A stretch of 64,000 nt of DNA from Dillenia suffruticosa (Eukaryota; Streptophyta; Magnoliopsida; Dilleniales; Dilleniaceae): positions 7,068,001 to 7,132,000 of the forward strand of contig JAVTVX010000010.1 of assembly GCA_033439265.1 (NCBI GenBank), in the 5' to 3' direction. Each line of letters opens with the position of its first letter. Within the stretch, counting starts at the first letter, position 1. The notes below the pieces were generated by a model. The model was not told where the DNA came from. It was given only the letters and a program-made list of their open reading frames with translations, and did not search any database. Position numbers and translations under genes: made by a program. Of the stretch, positions 26,549 to 36,575 are shown piece after piece.

Positions 26549-29071
26549 GTTTGCAGTTAGTGAGCTTTAAAGGTTTGTATAGTTGTCATATGAAAAGCAA
26601 TATGGCTTCCAATTGTTTACGAAAAATTCTGTAACCTTTGTTTTTTTCCAGCATGATCCTCTAATGTAATTATGCCAGATTTGCAAATAATGCACCCTCT
26701 TTGAACATTGTAATTATGCCTAAACCTTTTCTGCAGAAGGATTTTATTCACATACTAAATTTTTCATTTTGGTGATGCATTTAATAGCATCTAGTTTTTT
26801 TACTTTGTTTTATCCTTTTTCTAACATTGTGTCTGCTTATTCAGAGTCCTAATTTTGCCAGGTTTTACCTTTTTCCACAGTTTGCCATGTTTATTATGCC
26901 TAAGGTGCATGAAGGACACTTGCACACCAGAGAAAAAGAAGCTCAGAGATCCAAGGCGGCTGTATGCACCAGGTCGCCTCTATCACATTGTTGAGAGAAA
27001 ACTTTGCAGGTACCATTCAGTGCATGCCTTGCATGGTTTTGTCCAATAACCTCTCAGAGTATGCGCAATTTGTATTACTAGTATGTAATTTTTCAAATTG
27101 TAGCACATTCCTTAGCTGCCTTTGTAAAAATCTTTCCATATAGTGAGCAATTTTATTTGCATTTTGTGCATGGTTTTGTCCAATATGCTCTCAGAGTATG
27201 CACAATTTGTATCACTGGTATGTAATTTTTCAAATCGTAGCACATTCCTTAGCTGCCTTTGTAAAAATCTTTCCATATAATGAGCAATTTTATTTGCATT
27301 TACCTTCCATAGTAAGAGCGAAGCTTGGTGTTTTGTTTATTTGGCAACAACAACAACAAAGTGCCAATTGTAGGATTTGAACCCACGCCCTTTGGGGAGA
27401 GGAAACTTATGCTGGAGCATTAAACCAACTTGACTAACTTAATGGTTGTTTTGTTTATTTGGCAATTAATAAAATTTGCAGCTCAGAGTATTGACTTCTG
27501 TCAATGTATTTGTTCCATTTTTTACTGCTTCTACATCTAGCGTAAGTGTGGGATTTGCTTTTTATTAATGACTTAAATTTACTGCAGGTTGGGAAGGTAT
27601 CCTCCAGTTGTGAGAACAGCAGTTCCTGTAGATGGAAGGTTTGAGCATGTAGTTCTTTCATGTAATGCTACTTCTGACCATTCAATAGTTTGGATAGAGC
27701 GAGAAGCTCAAGGAGCTCTTGGTGTAAGTTTCAGCATAAAATTTTCTTATGTTCTCTTTTGAAATCCATGGTTCCCATTTGTTCAACTGTTCAACATAGA
27801 GCTAAAAGCAGATCGCCAATTCCAATTTATTGAACAGTAACCTCCAACTTTTTGGAGTAGTCAAGTGATTTAACCCAGTCATTAGTTTATACTTCCACTA
27901 TATGTTGAAAGCTAATGGCTTTAGGGATTGAGGGATCTGAACCCATGGTCAGAATATATCAGACGTCATTAATGTCAAACTGACTGGGTTTTCTGTGACA
28001 AAATGCTAGTGCTTCCAATTGGTGGCTCAGGGGAACTGTGAAACCTGTAGAAAGTGTAGCTTTGATGTGGGGTCTTAGGCAGGCTGAGGCTACAATATTC
28101 TATGACAATGTATTGGAAGCACCAATGGACAGTTGGCCTATTGGGATGTGACATTAGATCCCTTAACCATGTTCCCGAATTCGACTCGCAACTTGAGTAT
28201 AGAAAAAACTACGTTGAGAGGATAGTCCCCTGAATGGATCACTGTAAGTCCCGAACCAGATTAGTCGGAACATGGTTTCGGATACCGGTTGGTATAGCAC
28301 CAAAAAAAAAAGGACAATGTATTGGAAGCTGCAGACCTCAAACCTAAATGAAGAGCAAAACTTGTTCAAAGGGGGTCAGATCAATTTCTGCAAAAAAACC
28401 GAGTGGCAACTGGCAACTTCGTATGAAGTTGCATGTGCTATAGTACAGGTTATGTCCCAAGAGCTTGCAAGGTGTATCATCTCTGTTTTTATCTTCTCCA
28501 CAGATTCGTGTTCTTCTCTATCTGCATTTTAAACTTCATTAAAAGCATGCAATGTCTCGAGTGTTCTCCAGGAACCATGCTGTGGTGGTGGTGGTGGTGG
28601 TCGTATTGTTTGTTGAAGGATTTATGGCTCCTGTATATGTATGTATTATATAGCCCCAACATGCATCATGCTTACTGGATTTTGGCTTCCTTATTATGCC
28701 ATTTGATATTTCACTATTTCCTTGTCTGTTGTACGGACTCGATTGTACTTATAGAATCCTCTGCAGTTGGAAGCTTATAAACATTCCTGTACTTGGCACA
28801 AACGGTTTCCTATTAGTGAAAGAGACTGGGGATTTCCTTATAATCTTTTCCCTCTTGATTCCAGATAATGTTGGAGAAAGATTCTGCTACGGAGATCCCA
28901 GCGAAACAGAAAATGGAGCGGCAGGAGATCATAGAGAGTGAGCACAGGGAAGAGTACAGGGCTGCACTACACAGAGCTGTCACATTAGCTGTACCCCACG
29001 CATATTCATCTTCACAATATGGAACCTTTGATGAACCAGAGGAAAGAGAAGATTCCAGTGTCCTGCGGTGA
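24624..29071 (+). CDS. Lipase class 3 / calmodulin-binding heat-shock-like protein (At3g49050-like)
   Basis: Five exons give 411 aa: 24624-25328, 26436-26494, 26881-27009, 27588-27723, 28865-29071. The N-terminal MSIACGLPLLECVYCLACAR and EPVPRLCRYILSVYEDDLTH is the Lipase3 N-terminal region. The alpha/beta-hydrolase core has the nucleophile elbow AGHSLGSG, with Ser178, then RVRCYAIAP and VRYADVINSVVLQ (likely Asp). A Cys-rich CLPCLLCLRCMKDTC insert precedes YAPGRLYHIVERK, which may supply the His. The C-terminus is charged, ending FDEPEEREDSSVLR. The family hydrolyses mono/di/triacylglycerol-type esters, and relatives were named for calmodulin binding; neither is proved here. Intron 1 uses a GC donor (CAG/GCAAGT). 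The start is supported by the conserved MSI beginning. Confidence 0.9.
26505..26545. repeat. (CT)n microsatellite in intron 2 of the lipase gene
   Basis: About 20 uninterrupted CT units just after the exon 2 donor (TGGTAATAGTTT). Confidence 0.9.
27031..27301. repeat. 137-bp tandem duplication in intron 3 of the lipase gene
   Basis: Copy 1 begins at 27031 and copy 2 at 27168, both with GCATGGTTTTGTCCAATA, CTCTCAGAGTATGC, TATGTAATTTTTCAAAT and CACATTCCTTAGCTGCCTTT. Few differences are visible, so the duplication is fairly recent. Confidence 0.88.
27345..27445 (-). repeat. tRNA-derived SINE-like head with TTG tail
   Basis: On the minus strand, TTAGTCAAGTTGGTTTAATG resembles a pol III A box. 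About 45 bases on, GGGTTCAAATCC is a good B box. The element ends in TTG repeats (GTTGTTGTTGTTG), the tail type known for the tobacco TS family of SINEs. There is no tRNA acceptor stem, so it is a retroposon rather than a tRNA gene. Confidence 0.5.
27918..27995 (-). repeat. Possible second tRNA-like SINE head
   Basis: The minus strand shows CAGTCAGTTTGACATTAATG, an A-box-like segment, and 35-40 bases on TGGGTTCAGATCC, a B-box-like segment. It lies in intron 4 of the lipase gene. No tail was located, so this is weaker than the neighbour at 27345. Confidence 0.3.
28193..28311 (+). repeat. A-tailed SINE-like repeat, copy B
   Basis: Matches copy A at 21893-22010 (GTATAGAAAAAACTACGTTG, TCACTGTAAGTCCCG, GATTAG, GGATACCGGTTGGTATAGCA) and ends in ten A residues. 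It lies in intron 4 of the lipase gene. Confidence 0.5.
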
Positions 29072-30606
29072 ATTTCTTTTGAATCTTTCAGAAGAAGCAG
29101 ACTCAGAGAAAGCCGGGATGAACTCATCGAACGCCGTTTTGAGAAAGAAAAATCGGGCACATGGTGCTGAAGAAATCAACAAGCACCGAAGACGATAAAT
29201 TAAGGAGAAAATGGAAGTAAGAAAAAGAAGAAATTTTTTTTTGCTACACGTATGGCATTCATTCTTTTGTTCTCCATTCTTGTATCTTCTTATCCTGCAT
29301 TGCAAAGAACATTTTCAATTGAGGGTTGTGAATTTATAGGTTCAATTTTGTTCCATAAATCTGTATTAATTATGAAGATTTTGCATATATTTTTTTTTCA
29401 AATAGATAACTAATCTCTCTTGATATATAAATATATTTACATCGTGGAGACATGATGTGTTATCATTGCAAGGTGCTTCCCGAGCGTGTGAGGTGCTTTA
29501 TTCATATTCAAGGTTTTCTTGCTACAGAGGGGCAGGAAGAAAGAAGGGTACAAAAAGATTGACTAATTTCTCTCTCTCCCTCTCCCCCCCCCCCCACCCC
29601 CACCCCCACCCCCACCTCAATATGAAGACTAAGTTTAAAAAGGATATATTGGAGTGAGTAGCATGAGAAAATAAGATAGGGATAAATGGTTATATGGCTT
29701 ATAAATAATGGTGAATTTACTTATTCGTTTCTGCCCCCTCTGGTGCCCAAGGAGGTCATTTCACCTGATAAAAAGTAGTGCCATTTGTTCCATAAAACTT
29801 GATCCAGAGCCCTTACCCTTTTTTCCCCTTACTTGGGTTTTCTCGAAACATTTAAGGTTATTATGAATTGTTGGGATTTTTGTAAATGAAAAGAGACTGA
29901 GAAACTGGGGTGTCAATTCATGTGGTCATGAGCCATGCATTATATTATTTTTTTTTGGTACTATTATGATTAAGTTGTCAATTAATCTTTTGGCTATTTA
30001 ACATAGATTTAGAGGTTTTTTTTTCAATTTAATTTACGAGTAAAATTTCATAAATAAATGTAAAAATTCATGGGATTAATAATTCTTAACTAATGAAAAT
30101 TAAATACAGCATGTGTAATTCAAAATGAATATTTAATAAAAACAAATTTTTTATATTAATATTAAAAATAAAATAATTATATTAATTATCTCTGTTTGAT
30201 TAATTGTTTCTTAGAAAGGTCTACGATACAAGTTAGAAAAATCTAATGCACGGTAATTTATGTGATAAAATGTTTTGATTTTTATCAATGAGACTAACGT
30301 AAGAAAATGAAATTGCCCTTAAAAGTTTTTAAAAAAATTTTTAAAAATTAAAAATATATAATCATATTAATAGTTGCTGGATCACCTAATGTAAGGCACG
30401 GCGGTAGCCGTTGGATGTGGGTACTCTTCCCGAGAATACTCGTACGGCAGAGCAGCCCTGCGCTTCCACGTGTCACATGCATAAAAAATTTTTCACCGCA
30501 AGGGAAAGGCAAAATGACAGGTTTAACAACTCACTCGAACTCGGACTCGGACAGGGAGTCCTTAGATTTTGTTGAAATCCTATCAGAGTCTTCAACACCA
30601 TCATCA
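29072..30606. other. Intergenic region between the lipase and P4H12-like genes
   Basis: The first 270 bases are the lipase 3' UTR. A C-rich (CCCCCA)n-type tract lies at 29584-29617. 29930-30380 is very AT-rich. Near 30468 TCCACGTGTCAC holds a G-box/ABRE-like core about 140 bases before the P4H12-like start codon. No further gene is seen. Confidence 0.5.
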
Positions 30607-33600
30607 ATGGGAACGACTCGTTCGATTTTGATTTCTATTGTGTTCATAATGTGCTCCTTCACTAATTGCAATGCTAACAGGTCAGATACCTATTTGGGTC
30701 CTTAGAATTTTTATCCTCTTTTTGTTCATTTTTTGTATATGGTATTAATTTAAATTTATTTCTGCTGTTGTCGGATTTTTTTTGAGTGGGTAAATGTCTC
30801 GAACGCCCATTTGGGTTCTCAAATCTTGAGGGTCTTTTATTCCTTCCTTTCCGTAAATTGGCATTATGAATTTGTTTTGTTTGCAGTTTTGGGGATTTTT
30901 GGTAAATGGGTAAATGTGTCGGATACTCATTTTGATATTTTCTAGTTTAAAGCTTTTTGTTTCTTCTATTCTTTCTAATTAGAATGTGTTTTTGCTCGTT
31001 GGGTGCTTTTTTGTGTGTTGATCCGGTTCTTATGAGTTTGTTTGAAGGGACCAAATTACTGTTTTTTGTTGCTATATTGATTTTGTCATAGCATTCTCTG
31101 ACTGAATTCTCATATGAATCTAGTTGGGTTTATTTCTTATCTGATTAGAGTTTCCAGTTAATGATTTACCTATAATGGAATCTTGAGATTTTGGATTTCT
31201 TTCAATAAAAATAAAAAAATAAAAAAATCCAAAGAATATTTGTTTTAGGAAACTTTGTTTTGATCAGATGATGCAAGAAGGATTGCTGAAGGTTCATAAA
31301 TTTCCAATAGGCGACGGGAAGATGGAATTACAAGCATCAAGGAGTTGCTACGGCAACCTCTAGAGTAGTTGTAAAGAGTTAAACACAATTAGAAATTCAA
31401 CATACTGAAGCATTGTTTATGGTTTCTTTTCCAACTTCAAGAGTATGCATCTAACCAGGTTTGACAACAACGTAGAACTTAATCTTAATTGGCCTTCATC
31501 CAATTGATCTCTTTCTTGATAATTTTGAACTTTTTAAGGAAAACAACATGCACATTTGACTTTACGTACACCACTATGGAACTTAATTGGCTATGATTTA
31601 TAACATTAGATGAATCAAAAGTTATTTAAGAAAACGCCAGTCACCTATTGTAACATTCCGGTAGGACTAGCAGCAAAGCATGAAAGCAGTATATAAGAAA
31701 GGCTTTCTCTCTATGTTTTTCAAGATATTCCCAAAACCTTTTCTTTTTTAATTTTTTTTCCAGATTCTGAGGGCACAGTCCTCATAGTTTTCTCGTGAAA
31801 AGGGAAGGATCAAATGGTCAGCAATTAGGGATGAAGAATTGGAATCATCACTCCTGTTTATCACACTCTAAATGCCTTTTTCATCTCCTTGAGTGGTGAT
31901 CTTATTTTGAATTACATTACATTAAATGACAATGACATCTTTGTTTCAACCAAAAAAAAAAAAAGTGAAGAATTGCCTTCTTTTTACTAAGTGAATCAAA
32001 TTTCTTTAAAACTATGCTTTAATATCAGGAAGGAATTAAGGATGAAGGATTTGAACCGTGACTTGCAACTGGCCCACTCAATTCAATCGAACAAAGTTGA
32101 TCCATCACATGTAGTTCAACTCTACTGGCAGCCAAGGTCAGGTACTTGGGTGAACTACTTTATCTTCTCATTCTTTGTAAGGAAGTAAGAATTCCTCAGT
32201 TCAAATTTTCAATTAATAGCATTTGCAGCTAGTAACCTGACATTGCTCTCTGAATCTGGATGAATTTTGTCATTGTTTTATGAATCTGATGTTGCTTTTT
32301 GACAGGGTTTTCTTGTACAGAGGTTTTCTTTCTGATGAGGAGTGTGACAACCTCATTTCCTTGGTAAATTGCTCGCTTGCATCTTTTTGTTTTTCTCTCT
32401 GTTTGTTTATAGGAAGGCGAGTTCTCTTTCTTCTGATCCCTCCCTAATCTGTTTTTCCCCTCTCTTGTGTGGTGTGGGGTAGGACACTGACCTTAGACTG
32501 GGAAAGAGCTCAACCAAAGAGATGGTGGCTTTGGTTTACTAGTATTTCAATTTATGCTCATGGTAATTCTTATTGTATGTCATTTTGCATTAGGCAAAGG
32601 GCATGAAAAACAACAACCAGGGAATTCGTTGGGGCACAGAGAGGCTGCTTCTGGGTTTGGATGTTCCTGCAAATATAGAAGTGAGTTCTATTCTTCTAAT
32701 GTACGGGTCCATGGTGGTAAAATCTAGCAGCTTGTGTATCTATCAAACATGTTAAATTACTTCAATACATTCTTTTGTGCAATTGATCACAAGCAAGTAG
32801 GAATTCCCCAATGTTATTGCCATTCAGGATTTCAATCATAAGGCTGTTCTTTTCTTCGTATAGTACAATATGATCCTCTTTGTGGTATATGCTTAATGGA
32901 AACTGGCCTTTGATGATTGGCTATTTTATGGAAATCAATTGACTTCTAATGAAAAAATAATGTTTCTGCTTATCAGAAGAAGAAGAAAAAGAAAAGTATT
33001 TTGTTTTCTCCTGTGTACTTAGGCCAGTTATTAATATGTTCTACCCATCTTTTGGCCCACATGCCGCAAATCAAGCTACTTATCTGAATAGAGCAATACC
33101 TTGTATAGTTATTGCCATTAGTTTTTCAGCTCCATATCCTTTGTGATGGTCTCTCAGAAACCTATGCAGTCTATTATGAGATCAGATTGAAATCTTTAAT
33201 GTTGTTCCTGAGTAGGATCTTGGCACTTAGTACAATCAACTCAAAGTTTTCCTTAGATTCATACTGAGGTCCTTGGATGTTTTGGATGTTGGTCATGCAG
33301 AATTAAAATTTTATGATATCTCTTATAAACTCATGTCTACCAATCTCATATAGAATTCTATCTATTATTTGTTACCAGCTGCTAGATGGCAGAGGTAAAC
33401 TGATATTTCATGTGGGATTCATGTTGCTTTTGGTGTGGAGGCATGGTAGGTGCTGCTAATAATGAATTTTTTGGGGACAAGATAAGGTGTTCCTGCCGAT
33501 GTGGTTGAGTTATAGGTAAGAGTGATGCAGATTTTTCATGTGACATTGAACATAGCAGTGACAATTGCATTAATGTAGCAATTTAGGTAAGATGGTGGTG

Positions 33601-35309
33601 GTTGGACATGATAGCATGCCTACGCCCATGGTGGTGGTTGTATTTGGGAGGAAAGTGGTGGCATGACCTCATGGAAGATGACATTCCTTGTGTAGTGAAT
33701 TGGGTACTTGTGGAAGTGGTTTCTTATGGGTAGAGGAAAAGAAGGATGATATGGGGGGTAGTTGTGTGGTAAAGGAGGAAATTTTTGGGTTCAGTTTCTT
33801 TTGGTTGTTGATTTATTTTGGATGGAGCTGTGGTGACAAGTGAAGGTTCAATAATGAAATTATAGGTTGTTGTTTACATATTGGTCTCATGTGCCAATTT
33901 ATTTATTTGTTTGTTTCAATGTAATAGCTTGGTCAAACTGATGGTAGAAGCGCATTTAGCAGCGAGGGCTAGTTTTGGAGCAGACAATTACTGTAATTAT
34001 GTTTGTGCATCTGAATTTGGGTGCTTAAGGAATCAAATGTCCAATTCTTTCAGCGGGAGAGAACTGGTCTTAAAAAATGGGAAGTGTATGGAAAAAAATA
34101 GATTGGGAAGTGTAAGGAAAAAAAAAATATTTGCTTGTCAAATTCTGATACTGAAATTTCATGCATCTATTTTTCAAAATGAGCAATGTTTAAAACTTGG
34201 ATCATTTCTAGAGGGTAGTCATTTTTTTGTAAGTTCATCAGATAAGAGTGTATCTTTACTTTCTGAAATAAAATGGCGAGAAGGGTGGTCACTCTTGATA
34301 GACTCGCATTTTTGTTGGTTAAAGATGCAGTGCCATCACATTCTGGAATAAAATTAATTCTGTATTTCCCTTCTAGAGTTGCTGCAATCTTAAAATGAAT
34401 AGCTGGAAGTCAAAATCAATAATTGGTACGATATATCCTCAAATTTTACCCTTTAATAAATTAATATTGCACTTTCAGAATGATTTAGTTGCAGAAATTG
34501 AGGAAAGGATTTCTGCTTGGACTTTCCTTCCTAAAGGTATTTACTCATCTCAAATTTCATCCTTCTTTTTGAGAATAATATCTCCTTTGTGGCCCTTATC
34601 TCTTGTTTCTCTGGTTGCAGAAAATGGTAGATTTCTACAGGTTCTGCATTTTGGACTTGAAAAGGCCAACCGGAATTATGACTATTTGGGGAACAAATCT
34701 TCTTTAGAACTTGGTGAGCCCTTAATGGCAACTGTTGTCCTGTATCTCTCAAATGTCAGTCAGGGTGGTGAGATTCTCTTTCCTCACTCAGAGGTGAGTG
34801 AAAATCTTAATTTGAGAACCACTTAAAGATATAGTCTCTACTTGTAGTCTCTTGCTTGCCTATGCTTTATTTTCTGCCATTATTGTCATTATCTTGGTTG
34901 CTTTCTAACACGCTTCCCATTGACCACTTACTACCTGCAAACCCAGATCTCTCAATCCAGGAACAAGTTTCTGTCCGATTGTACGAAGACAAGTCATGCT
35001 TTGAAACCTGTCAAAGGGAATGCACTTTTGTTCTTCAATTCTCAGCCCAATGCATCTCCAGACAAGACTAGCTCCCATGCTAGATGCCCTGTCCTGGAAG
35101 GAGAGCTATGGTGTGCAACAAAATTCTTCTACTTAAGACCCATTAGTCGGGAAAATGTATTATCTGAACCTGATGATGAGGGATGCTCTGATGAGGAGGA
35201 GAAATGTCCCAACTGGGCTGCAGTTGGAGAATGTAAGAGAAACCCAGTCTTCATGATCGGAACGCCTGATTACTATGGAACATGCCGTAAGAGTTGTAAA
35301 GCTTGCTGA
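30607..35309 (+). CDS. P4H12: P4H12-like prolyl 4-hydroxylase homologue with ShKT domain, probably inactive
   Basis: Seven exons give 306 aa: 30607-30680, 32029-32136, 32306-32363, 32594-32680, 34479-34536, 34621-34793, 34947-35309. MGTTRSILISIVFIMCSFT is a signal peptide or signal anchor, so the protein enters the secretory pathway. The 2OG-Fe(II) domain follows (VFLYRGFLSDEECDNLISLA to GELWCATKFFYL), then a six-Cys ShKT module ending GTCRKSCKAC. Active P4Hs use His-X-Asp, a distal His and a Lys ten residues on. Here the first reads N147-Y-D149, the distal His is H230, and the Lys position is Leu240. As I recall, Arabidopsis P4H12 shows the same changes, so this looks like a subfamily trait. 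The chosen ATG starts the signal peptide; in-frame ATGs upstream would extend it by a Ser/Asp-rich stretch. Confidence 0.85.
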
Positions 35310-36016
35310 TGATGGGCATTCTCACTATAACATGCCAAGGTTAAGTCCAGCATTCATCAATTATTGTTATATTACTCGCTTCATTAGCTTTGTTAGCTTT
35401 GTTAGCAACGGATCTTGTCACAATAGGTTCTCAGAACTGGGAAACTATCTTTGTTGCCTAATTCTTGCTTATGAAAGGTTCTCATTCTTTCATAAATTAT
35501 ACCAACATTTTTTTTTTCCACAAGGGTGTGAAACTGGTGAATGGCATAGCACTTAATGTTTCGTAGAAAGGCTTCGTTGAGGCAATTTCATATGAGATTG
35601 GTGTCTTGCACCTATTATACTAATATATTTTATGGTAGTGAATATAATAATTTGAGGCTTATATCAGTTTAAATTCCTACTAGCAATGACAAACTTTAGG
35701 AAGCCATTTTAGGTAGTTGCGAGGTTCACCCAAGATCTGAGAACAAGGTGTAAAATACAAATTGGGAAGAGAAGAAGAAGAAAAAGAAGAAGAAGAAGAG
35801 CTTGTCTTCATACGGTTATATTACGTTAGTTAAGGTCGGGTCTGTTCCTTTAATCCATCTCTATTGTTTCTTGGTAAACTCAGCTCATGATTTTCATTTT
35901 TCAGCAGAAACAAAATCTGGTATGCATGAAGGCACAATGTGAGTTGTTTTGGCAGACTTTTGACAAATTTAGGTTGGTTTGTTGTACAGAAGTGTCGCAA
36001 AATTAAATGATGATTT
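35310..36016. other. 3' flank of the P4H12-like gene
   Basis: 3' UTR and spacer with a GA/AAG-rich run near 35770-35800. No gene is seen before the copia LTR. Confidence 0.5.
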
Positions 36017-36575
36017 TGTTAAAATAGATTCAAATGAAACTTATTGATTGATTTAATTAACCGTTATGATTGATTTAATCGATCATTATAATTGACTTAA
36101 TCAACTGTTCAATGGTAATAATTGATTTAGTTAATTATTATGATTGACTTAATTATTATAATTGGTTTGATCAATTATATATATTTAATTGTTTTAATCG
36201 ATTATTAAGATTAATTTAATCAATTATTATATATTTGATTGATTTAATTAATAATTGATAATCAAACATTATAAATTTTAAAAAATTGAATTTACTCCGA
36301 TTATTTTCTTTCTCACCAATTTTATTCCGATTTTTTTCTTTTCTTTATTGGCTAGTTTTTTTATATAAATAAGATCATTTTCTAAGCTTTGTAATCAAGC
36401 AAATAGAGACAATCTTCTCTCTTGCAATTAACTTCCTATCTTCTCTTTTGTAATAGTTTTTAACAATCAATATAAAGAAAATTATTTTTTTCATTTTCTG
36501 TTATTCTTTTCCGTGGTTATAGATTATATGTCTAAAAACACACAAAAAGTCTAATACTGAGAGTAAAATTTTTCA
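36017..36575 (+). repeat. 5' LTR of the copia element
   Basis: Starts TGTTAAAATAGATTC and ends TTTTTCA before the primer binding site. 36040-36260 consists of repeated TTGATTTAATTAA / TTATAATTGA words that can pair with each other. The R/U5 part contains TTATATAAATAAGATC and GTAATCAAGCAAATAGAGAC. Confidence 0.85.

Noticed and set aside
27360-27430. Possible tRNA gene
   Set aside because: A and B boxes are present but no acceptor stem or anticodon arm can be formed, and a TTG tail follows; it fits a SINE better.
28433-28780. 115-codon frame with a Trp run
   Set aside because: It lies in intron 4 of the lipase gene; the Trp run comes from a GGT microsatellite.
33881-34351. 156-codon open frame
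   Set aside because: It lies wholly in intron 4 of the P4H12-like gene, between well-defined exons, has no domain wording and reflects chance openness.
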